Shown piece by piece: positions 1-7,609 of a stretch of 24,081 bases of DNA (positions within the stretch are counted from its first letter, which is position 1; every line of letters starts with the position of its first letter). The DNA is from a virus. Made by a program: the position numbers and the translations under genes. The DNA is taken from IMG/VR virus record IMGVR_UViG_3300031746_000169, positions 1 to 24,081 of that record. One strand, 5' to 3'. The notes under the pieces were generated by a model. That model made no database searches and had not been told where the DNA came from. It was given only the letters and a program-made list of their open reading frames with translations.

Positions 1-87
1 CTCCTAGCAAGACCTAAATCCCCCCTAGTTTTGCTAGGTGGCGCACCTGCTTTAAAATTTACAGAAGGAAAAAATGCCATTAAATAA
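1..87 (+). CDS. 3' end of an upstream gene (partial)
   Basis: The first frame is open from base 1 to a TAA at 85-87, while the other two + frames hit stops within the first 25 bases. The 28 visible residues include the protein-like stretch LVLLGGAPALKFTEGKNAIK. The stop lies 14 nt inside the next gene, and the ribosome binding site of that gene (AGAAGGA, about 62-68) is inside this reading frame, the usual compact phage arrangement. Nothing can be said about function from so short a tail. The gene just upstream of the portal region in such loci is often a packaging or structural gene, but that is only context. The call rests on frame openness and composition. Confidence 0.5.
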   Translation, partial: LLARPKSPLVLLGGAPALKFTEGKNAIK

Positions 88-1303
88 GGATGATACATCT
101 AAATTAAATTACAAAGCCCAGATAGAATGGTATAGGGAGAGGGTAGCTTCCCTATCTAAAGGATTTGTGAACCCATCCGTTTCTATAAAGGAATCAGATC
201 CCGAGAAATATAGACAGGATTTGAAAGATATTCGTACCAAAATAGGTAAACTGGATAAAAGAATAGATACGGTTTGTGCCGGATTGAAAATTCCCATAGA
301 TGCGATAAAAGATCCAGATATTGCAATTGCTGTCAATAAAATAGATCCATCTAGTGGCGGGGAATATCTATCTTATGAAGTATATAAAAGGTTATCAGAA
401 CAATTATACGCCGGTAAGGCAAATCTTAAAATAGATGATTTAATTAAAAATTCCAGTAATGATATATTTTCTAATTCTCAGTTAATCCAAGATAGACTTT
501 ACAAAGGTTATGCATCATATGAAACTGAGGGTAATTCCGGAATTAGTTCTACGGATAGAAATGTTAATAAGTATCTCAATCTCGCTATAGATTGGAATGA
601 GTGGGATTATCCCGTGAGGCAAATTTTAGATTTTGCCGATGCTTACTTGGGAAATTATACTGATACGGATTATATCCCATGGGCATTTAAGCAAGATATG
701 TTGTTTGAGCAACTTCAGAATGATGGATTGCAAAATTTATGGAATAATTTTTCGGAACTCGGGAAAGTCCAATTAGATAATCTGGGAAATATTTTTCAAA
801 ATTTAAGTCCTCTTCAGCCGGACAAAAATATAGCTGCAGTTACTGAGAGATATTTAGATTACACCAATGTATTTTTAAATGGTGTAAATGATTTATTAAA
901 CGAAGGTTGGCTTGCGGATTTAATTTGTTGTTTTGTAAAATTTACAACCAAATTAGATATCAGGACACTTCAAGCTTTAAGGACTTTATTGCAACTTCTT
1001 AAGAATTCGCTTAATACCGATCTTCAGGATATTATGAATGTTTTTAAAGATATATTCAATAATATTTTAAGGGGTTTGATCCTGAATGGATTACTGGGTC
1101 TGATTAATCAGATAATGAAGAGTTTGGTGGGACCGATCGAAGATTGGCTTAGTAGGTCTGATAGTAAAGCATTGCATAAGATGCGATATGTGCTACATAT
1201 AAATTATTTGAAGAACTTCTACTTTAAATATATAAAGATATTGAGATGCAAAAGATATATAAAGATTCAAAGTTATTTCAATCTGGGGAAAATAAATGGA
1301 TAA
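74..1303 (+). CDS. Helical structural protein, 5' part of a frame-disrupted gene
   Basis: The start is supported by AGAAGGA 5-6 nt upstream. The first ~370 residues read as a normal protein. They hold a charged N-terminus, a Trp/Asp/Tyr-rich middle (WNEWDYPVRQILDFADAYLG) and amphipathic helices with Cys-Cys (ADLICCFVKF) up to about residue 365. After codon ~369 (near 1180) the composition collapses into Lys/Ile/Tyr/Asn-rich text typical of an out-of-frame read. In contrast, the -1 frame from 1180 encodes DAICATYKLFEELLL, which fits the upstream helices. That frame meets TAA at 1225 and then continues as the next ORF. I infer an ancestral protein of about 530 aa, broken by a frameshift plus a nonsense codon. 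Its place before the portal suggests a virion protein; function unknown. Confidence 0.6.
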   Translation: MPLNKDDTSKLNYKAQIEWYRERVASLSKGFVNPSVSIKESDPEKYRQDLKDIRTKIGKLDKRIDTVCAGLKIPIDAIKDPDIAIAVNKIDPSSGGEYLSYEVYKRLSEQLYAGKANLKIDDLIKNSSNDIFSNSQLIQDRLYKGYASYETEGNSGISSTDRNVNKYLNLAIDWNEWDYPVRQILDFADAYLGNYTDTDYIPWAFKQDMLFEQLQNDGLQNLWNNFSELGKVQLDNLGNIFQNLSPLQPDKNIAAVTERYLDYTNVFLNGVNDLLNEGWLADLICCFVKFTTKLDIRTLQALRTLLQLLKNSLNTDLQDIMNVFKDIFNNILRGLILNGLLGLINQIMKSLVGPIEDWLSRSDSKALHKMRYVLHINYLKNFYFKYIKILRCKRYIKIQSYFNLGKING

Positions 1304-1662
1304 ATACTGCGATTAATATTCTTGATACGGTAATTGCCGTAACAGAACTTGCTGCTTCTTGCGCAACGGAAAATACGCCAAATGCAGAAGATGTCCAAAA
1401 GATGATAGATCAATTTGATATTGGAAATAATGATTACACTTATCCGGTTGATGGTACACCAAATATTTATAATAGTTTTATTACGAAAGATCAACAAAAA
1501 GAGATAGAGGCAGCGGTGTTTGCTGGAGATTCTTCCGCACCATCGCGAGTAACTAATCAAAATCTTACTGTCAAGCGAGCAGAAATTTCAAAAAGAGTTG
1601 ACGATTGCAAGAAAAATATCAAAGATATTGATATGCCTCAAAGTGTTGTTTGGTTTGAATAA
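1246..1662 (+). CDS. 3' part of the frame-disrupted structural gene
   Basis: This 138-codon frame overlaps the preceding frame by 58 nt. Its text is protein-like (KWINTAINILDTVIAVTELA, later KRVDDCKKNIKDIDMPQSVV). The first ATG (1246) has no ribosome binding site, unlike almost every other gene here. In the same frame, protein-like sequence continues upstream of the ATG as IYKDIE back to a TAA at 1225-1227, and beyond that TAA to 1180. This makes the ORF most likely the C-terminal part of the gene beginning at 74 rather than an independent gene. A 12-bp direct repeat, ATATATAAAGAT (1228-1239 and 1255-1266, offset 27 nt, same frame), lies at the junction and may be linked to the damage. Whether it is translated at all is unclear. 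Confidence 0.5.
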   Translation: MQKIYKDSKLFQSGENKWINTAINILDTVIAVTELAASCATENTPNAEDVQKMIDQFDIGNNDYTYPVDGTPNIYNSFITKDQQKEIEAAVFAGDSSAPSRVTNQNLTVKRAEISKRVDDCKKNIKDIDMPQSVVWFE

Positions 1663-1693
1663 GATCATGCAAAATTTCCAAGGGAGAACGTAA

Positions 1694-3553
1694 ATGAATC
1701 TATTTTCCATCAGTAATACTCTAGCAGACAAAACAAAATCAAAATTCGGTAAGAAAAAACCAGTTATAGCATCCAGGGTGGCTAATGCGGGAGTGGCGTA
1801 TGGTGTACTCGGTCCGACGCAAAGTCGAACATCATTTCAGGTTGCTGAATATAATCTTGGTGAAATATCCAAAGTCATGGATATTGAATCTTATGTTAAA
1901 CAGGCATTTAATAAACATGTTGAGCTCTGTTTGAAGGAAGGTTATGACATTACCTCTAGAAATGAGGATGCTACCTTTTACATAAAGAGAAGATTACGTG
2001 AAATAGCCGAAGTTTCAGGACTTACTTTCGATATGATACTAAGAAGCATAACCCAAAATTTAGTAGCTTATGCTAATGCCTTTCTGGTTAAAGTAAGGGA
2101 TTATAAGAGTTCTAGCGGGGCGCAGGTACAAAGGATCGCGGGGCCTTCTCTTGCTCCGGTTGCTGCTTATTTCCCCATGGATCCAACGTCTATAAGGATA
2201 AAAAGGGATTTTCACGGAAAGATACTTAAATATTGGCAAAGGATTCCGGGAAATCCCATAATGCCTCAGTTTATTACTGAAAATATCATCCATATATATT
2301 ATGACAAAAAAGAAGGATTTGCATTTGGTACTCCGTATATAGTTCCTGTTTTAGATGACATTAGATCACTTAGAAGGTTGGAAGAGAATATTGAGATGTT
2401 AATGACTCAACATCTTTTCCCGCTTTACCAATATATAGTTGGTACCGAAACTGCTCCGGCTGAAATATACGAAGATGGTACGAGTGAAGTTGACGTAATT
2501 AAACAGCAGATAGAAAAGATGCCCACCGAAGGAAGTATCGTTACTCCGGAAAGGCATGAAATAAGGAATCTTGGAGCCGAGGGTAAAGCTCTGGATGCGA
2601 CAAATTATCTAAAATATTTCGAAAGAAGGGTATTAGCCGGACTTGGTATCTCAGATATTGCACTCGGTAGGGGTGATACAGCTAATAGGGCTACAGCTAC
2701 TACAATAGATAAAGCGATGACTGATCGCTGTAAAGATTTTCAAGCGGTTATTGAGAATTTTGTCAACGAATTTATGTTTAAAGAACTTCTATTTGAAGGC
2801 GGGTATATAATTGATGAAAGTGAAGATAATTTTGTTAGGATCAAATTCCGTGAAATAGACATTGATTTTATGCTTAAAGTACAGAATCACTCCGTATTTA
2901 AATATGAACATCATTCTATTACTGAAACAGAGATGAGAGAAGAAATATCCAGAGATCCTATAGGAGATACCCAGCGCGAGGATATGTACTTTAAGAGAGT
3001 TGAAGAACCGAGATCGATTATTATGGCGAGAGATGAACCTTATACTGCTGCGGCAAAGGCCGCAGTGGGGGTTGGCAAAACCTCCCCATCTTCAGGTGTT
3101 AAAAAATTAGAAAAAGGTAAGAAGGCTACCGAGAATAGGGAAAAACCGACTAATCAGCATGGTACTAAGCCGGCAAAAACATCCCAAAAGAAAGATTATG
3201 AAACTGTATCTGCTTTATTGGACCATTTGTGGAATCTTACCAAATTAGACATAATCGATATGACAAAGGATTTCGAAGACTGGAAGAGTATGAACGTGGA
3301 AAAATTAAGACCTATAATTAATATTACCCATGATGAGATTAAGAAACAAACGGGTGGTCTTGGAATTGACCACGATATATTAAGAAATGGAATGGAAGAT
3401 ATTTTCAATGATTTGGGAGATCTTCTTTGTAAGAATATTAATAATACTGAAGTAAGAGGCGATTTGATTTTTATAATTTCTGGAGTTTTTGAATCTCTAA
3501 GATTTAGATTAAATGATCTATCGGAAAAAGTTATATTAGAACAGGAGGAGTGA
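1694..3553 (+). CDS. Portal protein
   Basis: The portal forms the dodecameric ring at one capsid vertex, through which DNA is packaged and the neck attaches. AGGGAGA (1681-1687) supports the start. The core has portal-family features. Residues ~40-130 run from a membrane-proximal-type start into long helices (VEYVK-like ESYVKQAFNKHVELC), with YANAFLVKVRDY near 125. A wing region ends in an IIHIYYDK strand (~200), followed by the stem helices. The block LGISDIALGRGDTANRATA (~316-334) and the following long helix are typical of portals. Length is 619 aa against roughly 450-550 for many portals: after about residue 450 there is a Lys/Pro/Thr-rich linker and then a ~110-residue helical domain rich in Asp/Ile/Leu. 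The next genes (protease, scaffold, capsid) are the expected neighbours. Confidence 0.85.
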   Translation: MNLFSISNTLADKTKSKFGKKKPVIASRVANAGVAYGVLGPTQSRTSFQVAEYNLGEISKVMDIESYVKQAFNKHVELCLKEGYDITSRNEDATFYIKRRLREIAEVSGLTFDMILRSITQNLVAYANAFLVKVRDYKSSSGAQVQRIAGPSLAPVAAYFPMDPTSIRIKRDFHGKILKYWQRIPGNPIMPQFITENIIHIYYDKKEGFAFGTPYIVPVLDDIRSLRRLEENIEMLMTQHLFPLYQYIVGTETAPAEIYEDGTSEVDVIKQQIEKMPTEGSIVTPERHEIRNLGAEGKALDATNYLKYFERRVLAGLGISDIALGRGDTANRATATTIDKAMTDRCKDFQAVIENFVNEFMFKELLFEGGYIIDESEDNFVRIKFREIDIDFMLKVQNHSVFKYEHHSITETEMREEISRDPIGDTQREDMYFKRVEEPRSIIMARDEPYTAAAKAAVGVGKTSPSSGVKKLEKGKKATENREKPTNQHGTKPAKTSQKKDYETVSALLDHLWNLTKLDIIDMTKDFEDWKSMNVEKLRPIINITHDEIKKQTGGLGIDHDILRNGMEDIFNDLGDLLCKNINNTEVRGDLIFIISGVFESLRFRLNDLSEKVILEQEE

Positions 3554-3554
3554 C

Positions 3555-3746
3555 ATGCCGGATATTAAAAATGGGGCACCTATGGGTCAAGGCGGGGCTG
3601 GAATAGGTCCATATGATCCCACAAAAGAACCAAGTATAGGAACTAGGTATTTTAAAGCTGTGCAGAAAGATTTGACCAAGAGATACGGGAAAAATGGGTT
3701 AGGTAAGAATCCCCCATATAAAAAAGGAAATAAGATTGCTACATAG
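3555..3746 (+). CDS. Small basic Gly-rich protein of the head module
   Basis: A 63-codon gene starting one base after the portal stop, with AGGAGG (3543-3548) inside the portal's last codons, so translation is coupled to the portal. The N-terminus is Gly/Pro-rich (MGQGGAGIGPYDPTKEP) and the C-terminus is strongly basic (KRYGKNGLGKNPPYKKGNK). There is no hydrophobic segment and no recognisable domain. The near-perfect ribosome binding site and the position between portal and protease argue that it is real and made with the procapsid. A small basic protein here could be a minor core or internal protein, but this is inference from place and charge only. Confidence 0.65.
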   Translation: MPDIKNGAPMGQGGAGIGPYDPTKEPSIGTRYFKAVQKDLTKRYGKNGLGKNPPYKKGNKIAT

Positions 3747-3772
3747 AATATAGTAATTTATAGGAGAGTACA

Positions 3773-5446
3773 ATGGCCAAATATTTAGAATTTACCGATA
3801 ACATATCAGTTAAATTGAAATTAAGGGATGAAAATAAGAAAGATATTCTTTCTGATTCTAGTCATGAAGTAAAGAGTGGTTATAGTTTAGTATGTGAAGT
3901 AAATGCAACTCATGCTGGGACTCTCATCAATAATAGAATTTATCCTCCGGAATCCATGAAGAAGGGTATCAAGACATGGGTTTCCCCATATAAAAAACCC
4001 GTATTGGTTAATCATGATGAAACAAGAGATCCAATCGGGAGAGTAATAGCCGCTAAATATCTTAAGACGGACAACGGAATAGCAGCTATTGATTATAAAC
4101 CCATATTAAGAGAAAGCGAGGGGTATGGATACCAAAGATTAACTATTAAAATAACGGATCCGGAAGCAATACAAAAGATTCTAGATGGGAGATATGAAAC
4201 GGTATCAGTAAGAATGTCTACTAATCATGCTTATTGCTCTATATGTAGCTCAGATTGGAGCGGAGAAGATGGACCATGCGAACATGCTCCCGGTACTAAA
4301 TATGATGGAAAACTAGCATATATAACTACTGGGGATCTTTCTTATAGGGAAATGTCTTTTGTAAATCTTCCAGCAGATGAATATGCTGGAGTTAAGGAAG
4401 CAATTATTTCCGAACATAAGGATACTTCGGAGATAAGCATGTATGCTAACAATGATTCCGAGAAGGTTCTTTCCGATCTTAGTGATGGTAACAATTTGTG
4501 GGCTTTAATTGACTCAGAGGCGGGAGAAAGTGATGATATTGTTACATATTTGCTAGATAAATCTAAGAATTCCAAGAAAATTGACAAGGAGGAAGATGTG
4601 AAACTCACAGAGATTACCAGAGAACAGTTACAGGACTCCGATTTGTTTAAACAAATGGTACAAGAGGAAATTGATAAAGTTAAAGCAGTAGCCTCAGAAG
4701 ATTGCAAAAAAGCTACGGCAAAAGCTGCAGAAGATTGCCAAAAAGCTGTCGAAGATTGCAAGGCTAAAATGGAAAAAATGAAAGATGATTTAGCTATAGA
4801 AGATGCTAAGAAAAAGAAAGAAGAACCGAAAGAGGAAGAAAAAGAAAAGGAAGAGGAAGAAACTGAAGAAGAAAAAAAGAAAAAGAAAGAAGAGGAAGAG
4901 GAGGAGGAAGATAAGAAGAAGAAAAGCGCTAAGGGCGCTCCTGTTCCTAAAGAACTCCCTGAAAATAAAGGAAGTGGTAAAACGGGTGGAGTAAAGCATG
5001 GAGCTGGCGGTCAGGCCCCGGTGGGTGAAGATCCCGGCGATGCTGTCATCCCCGAAGATAAGTTGAAAGAGTTAGAAGATGCAAATAGGAAAGTGTTAGA
5101 TGAAAATGTGAAGATTAACTCAGAGCTTCATAAAATGGTGGCTGAGAGATTATATGATCTCAAGAAGACACTCCGTAAACCTGAAGTTGTGGGCATTTCG
5201 ACCCCAGATGCGCGCAATGCTAAGGTTGAGGAGTTCGCTCAGAGAAGCATAGATTCTCTAAAGGATCAGATCAAGGACTTACTTATAGAGCAAGAGACTG
5301 CTCTAGCTACTGGATTAAATGGGCAAGATGTAGAGAATCCAGCTATTTCTCCGTCTGACTTGACCAATGAAGTCATGGAAGACAAGAAAAAAACCCGCGA
5401 GGGCAAGCAGGATACTCTAACACGTCTTTTCCCAAGATCCAAGTAG
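3773..5446 (+). CDS. Prohead maturation protease fused to scaffold protein
   Basis: The N-terminal ~215 residues are a prohead serine protease of the assemblin-like fold (HK97 gp4/T4 gp21 type). The motif NHDETRDPIGRV carries the candidate catalytic His81, and ETVSVRMST carries the candidate nucleophile Ser145, followed by EMSFVNLPADEYAGV. An insertion with C155, C158, C169 and H171 looks like a small zinc site. After a linker comes the scaffold part: a helix with regularly spaced cysteines (311, 322, 329), a Lys/Glu low-complexity tract (~346-384), a Gly-rich linker and a C-terminal coiled coil (~430-515). The protease cleaves scaffold and shell proteins after procapsid assembly. AGGAGAG precedes the ATG. 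An internal GTG at 4598 probably also yields scaffold alone. The low-complexity tract makes exact domain ends uncertain. Confidence 0.85.
   Translation: MAKYLEFTDNISVKLKLRDENKKDILSDSSHEVKSGYSLVCEVNATHAGTLINNRIYPPESMKKGIKTWVSPYKKPVLVNHDETRDPIGRVIAAKYLKTDNGIAAIDYKPILRESEGYGYQRLTIKITDPEAIQKILDGRYETVSVRMSTNHAYCSICSSDWSGEDGPCEHAPGTKYDGKLAYITTGDLSYREMSFVNLPADEYAGVKEAIISEHKDTSEISMYANNDSEKVLSDLSDGNNLWALIDSEAGESDDIVTYLLDKSKNSKKIDKEEDVKLTEITREQLQDSDLFKQMVQEEIDKVKAVASEDCKKATAKAAEDCQKAVEDCKAKMEKMKDDLAIEDAKKKKEEPKEEEKEKEEEETEEEKKKKKEEEEEEEDKKKKSAKGAPVPKELPENKGSGKTGGVKHGAGGQAPVGEDPGDAVIPEDKLKELEDANRKVLDENVKINSELHKMVAERLYDLKKTLRKPEVVGISTPDARNAKVEEFAQRSIDSLKDQIKDLLIEQETALATGLNGQDVENPAISPSDLTNEVMEDKKKTREGKQDTLTRLFPRSK
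4586..4600 (+). promoter_or_regulatory. Internal ribosome binding site and GTG start for scaffold
   Basis: AAGGAGG at 4586-4592, five nucleotides, then GTG in frame. It is as strong as the sites before the capsid and decoration genes and better than several genuine gene starts in this window. An internal site of this quality is unlikely by chance, although the underlying codons (Lys-Glu-Glu) are common in such linkers. Confidence 0.6.
4598..5446 (+). CDS. Separate scaffold protein from an internal in-frame start
   Basis: In frame with the protease-scaffold gene, codon 276 is GTG (4598-4600). It is preceded by a full AAGGAGG (4586-4592) at a 5-nt spacing. The product would be 282 aa beginning (M)KLTEITREQLQDSDLFKQM, which looks like a natural N-terminus and sits exactly at the border between the linker and the helical scaffold part. 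Lambda Nu3 and other phage scaffolds are made this way inside the protease gene, so the scaffold can outnumber the protease. An overlapping ATG at 4596 is immediately followed by TGA and codes for nothing. The site is seen in sequence; its use is inferred. Confidence 0.62.
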   Translation: MKLTEITREQLQDSDLFKQMVQEEIDKVKAVASEDCKKATAKAAEDCQKAVEDCKAKMEKMKDDLAIEDAKKKKEEPKEEEKEKEEEETEEEKKKKKEEEEEEEDKKKKSAKGAPVPKELPENKGSGKTGGVKHGAGGQAPVGEDPGDAVIPEDKLKELEDANRKVLDENVKINSELHKMVAERLYDLKKTLRKPEVVGISTPDARNAKVEEFAQRSIDSLKDQIKDLLIEQETALATGLNGQDVENPAISPSDLTNEVMEDKKKTREGKQDTLTRLFPRSK

Positions 5447-5475
5447 TTTACAAATTCCTAAAGGAGGAATAAAAA

Positions 5476-6261
5476 ATGGCTTCAGCGAGAATTCCTAGAG
5501 GTTATGAACGTAATTCAAACCTAGTCAGGGAGTTTCTTGAGGTTTCGGAAGGTCAAAGGCCGGCTCTTGAACTTAGGCCAGCTCAATATCTTCCGGTACA
5601 ATATCAAGATCATTATCTTAACGACTGGGTTGTTATAACTGCCGGTACAATCGTTTCCATAGATGCAAGTGGAGATCTTGTAACTGCAAATGGTGGTGCA
5701 AGCAAAGCGTATACTTATACTGCTGATGATATCAGTGCTGGAACCGTTGATTATGATGCTAATGGTCATGATGTATATGTTACCGCTGCTGGTGCTACTT
5801 CTGCGTTAGCTCCTGGAAATAAACCTATTGGCATTGCGCCATATGACTATTTCCAGAATCTTAATGCTGGTTTTGATTCTGCTACTCCGGCAGGTTTAAC
5901 GAAATATACCAATTATCAGATACAGGATAAAGTTGCTGTTCTTTGCGATTACCTCATTGAGGTCCCCGTTAAGAGTGGCGTCGATGCTTCCGGTACCGTT
6001 AATTCTGGCGATTTAGTTCAGTCAGATAACGCAGGCGGATTCATTCTGTGGAAGAACGGTACGAGCGATGTTACCCAGATAGTTGGTCGTTGTATTCAGA
6101 GAAAGGCTGTTGTTGCAGTAGATAATCTCGATAAAGTCCAGACCGTTCCGGGCCTTGGTTTATCGGGTTCAGACACTGCTGGTGTTCCTCAGCATTTGTA
6201 CAATTATGGTCTAAGCGCTAAGTACGCAGAAAAACTATTAATACAACTCATGGTAGCATAG
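5476..6261 (+). CDS. Probable capsid decoration protein
   Basis: A 261-aa protein made from a very strong site (AAAGGAGGAAT, 7-8 nt before the ATG) directly upstream of the major capsid gene, the position of decoration proteins such as lambda gpD. The first 45 residues are Arg/Glu/Pro-rich and extended (LELRPAQYLPVQYQDHYLN). The rest is beta-rich with many Gly, Ala, Thr and Val residues and few Lys or Arg, for example DWVVITAGTIVSIDASGDLV and SGDLVQSDNAGGFILWKNGT. The C-terminal helix is KYAEKLLIQLMVA. No protease, membrane or enzyme motif is visible. I infer an abundant outer-capsid protein from composition, expression signal and place. A minor or secondary capsid protein (vertex or head fibre base) is the alternative. 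Confidence 0.6.
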   Translation: MASARIPRGYERNSNLVREFLEVSEGQRPALELRPAQYLPVQYQDHYLNDWVVITAGTIVSIDASGDLVTANGGASKAYTYTADDISAGTVDYDANGHDVYVTAAGATSALAPGNKPIGIAPYDYFQNLNAGFDSATPAGLTKYTNYQIQDKVAVLCDYLIEVPVKSGVDASGTVNSGDLVQSDNAGGFILWKNGTSDVTQIVGRCIQRKAVVAVDNLDKVQTVPGLGLSGSDTAGVPQHLYNYGLSAKYAEKLLIQLMVA

Positions 6262-6301
6262 AGTTACTAAGAGTCACATTATCTAAGGAGGAATAATCAC
6301 A

Positions 6302-7606
6302 ATGGCAGATCAGAAAATGGAAATTACGGATGAACTAGTTGGTGCCGTAGCTGCCAAGGTGTTCGATAAAATCGGAGATAGAAAACCAGAATCCCGTAAA
6401 TATTTCTCAGATTCAAAGCTTCAGGAGAAATATGAGAATACGGAAAAAATCTGGATAAACAATGGTTTCGAGAATACCGAAGATCAATTTGATGTCACAA
6501 AGAAAGATCAAAAGATCGGGTTCAAGGAACTTTGTGATGCTCTTTCTACGCCCGACGCGTCAATTCTTATTGGTAAAGTTGTTTCCAATATAGTAAAGGA
6601 AGCGATCGAACCCTTGTTAGTAGGTACCAGCCTGTTGCATACCATCAGATTTTCTGCCGGACAACAGATTACTTTCCCCGCAGCGGGTGCTTTTACTGCT
6701 GAAGATATACCAGAAGGCGGAGAGTACCCGGAACGTAAATTAGAAGTAGCTGGTACGGTTACAGCGTTTATCGGGAAGTCTGGTGTTAAGGTAAGAATAA
6801 CTGATGAGATGCTCAGGTATTCGCAGTACGATGTAATGTCAATGCACATTAGGGCTGCAGGGCGCGCCCTAGCAAGACATAAGGAAACAAAGATCTTCAA
6901 TATGATCCGCAATGAAGGTGCTGTAACTTTTGACAACAATGTTGGTAACAAGCAGACTTCTGGTCGCGCGTCTGATGGTACTGGCAACGGAACCATTACT
7001 CTCGATGACTTGCTGGTCATGTACTCGAAGATTGTTACAAACGGTTTTGTTCCGAACGCGTTATTGATGAGTCCGCTTGGCTGGTTATTGTTCTCTCGTG
7101 ATCCGATCTTGCGTGCTTTTGGTTTCGCGAACGGCGGTCCGATGTTTGGTCCTATGCAGGGTCAGCCAGGTTTGGCTAAATCTTGGTATCAGGGCGGTAT
7201 AAACGTCGGTCCTGTTGCTAGCGCTCCTTATGCTGCAACGACATATGCTAATGTTCCTAACATGTTCCCTTCACCGTTGAGAGTTATTGTTAGCCCGTTC
7301 TTGTCATATACAGCGGCTGTTGGTGGTACCGCTGCAAAGACAGACATTATAATGGCTGATACCAATGAACTTGGTATAATTGTCATTGATGAGGATGTCG
7401 TTAACGAGGAATGGGATGATCCCAACAGAGATATCAGAACCATTAAGTTCCGCGAAAGATATGGTCTTGGTATTTTGAACGAAGGCAAGGCAATATCAGT
7501 TGCAAAGAACATTAGTATTACTAAAGCTTATGATCTCGAAGATAGGATTCGTTGGATGGCTAATACTGGTGGTGCACTTCCGACCGTTAACCAGACCGGT
7601 GTATAA
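6302..7606 (+). CDS. Major capsid protein, HK97 fold
   Basis: This 434-aa protein forms the icosahedral shell. AAGGAGG with a ~10-nt spacer supports the start. The N-terminal ~90 residues are charged and helical (KYFSDSKLQEKYENTEKIW), like the scaffold-like delta domain that prohead proteases remove. The HK97-type core follows: TLLHTIRF-like strand SLLHTIRFSAGQQITFPAAG, the E-loop region with EGGEYPERKLEV, the spine helix (YSQYDVMSMHIRAAGRALA), and the A-domain with LLMSPLGWLLFSRDP. The C-terminal part has EEWDDPNRDIRTIKFRERYG, characteristic of capsid proteins of large myoviruses. The C-terminus reads WMANTGGALPTVNQTGV, and a second copy of this motif lies in the same frame just after the TAA stop. 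Confidence 0.9.
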   Translation: MADQKMEITDELVGAVAAKVFDKIGDRKPESRKYFSDSKLQEKYENTEKIWINNGFENTEDQFDVTKKDQKIGFKELCDALSTPDASILIGKVVSNIVKEAIEPLLVGTSLLHTIRFSAGQQITFPAAGAFTAEDIPEGGEYPERKLEVAGTVTAFIGKSGVKVRITDEMLRYSQYDVMSMHIRAAGRALARHKETKIFNMIRNEGAVTFDNNVGNKQTSGRASDGTGNGTITLDDLLVMYSKIVTNGFVPNALLMSPLGWLLFSRDPILRAFGFANGGPMFGPMQGQPGLAKSWYQGGINVGPVASAPYAATTYANVPNMFPSPLRVIVSPFLSYTAAVGGTAAKTDIIMADTNELGIIVIDEDVVNEEWDDPNRDIRTIKFRERYGLGILNEGKAISVAKNISITKAYDLEDRIRWMANTGGALPTVNQTGV

Positions 7607-7609
7607 TTA

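Noticed and set aside
3-38. Inverted repeat CCTAGCAAGAC / GTTTTGCTAGG that could look like a terminator
   Set aside because: It lies inside an open frame that continues to 85, has a 14-nt loop and no T-run after it.
4342-4999. Long minus-strand and alternate-frame ORFs opposite the scaffold
   Set aside because: They mirror the Lys/Glu repeat as Phe/Leu/Ser runs or as Lys/Arg runs, with no ribosome binding site and no protein-like composition.
6508-7020. 170-codon minus-strand frame opposite the capsid gene
   Set aside because: Lies wholly within the capsid gene, has no start signal, and every other gene is on the + strand.
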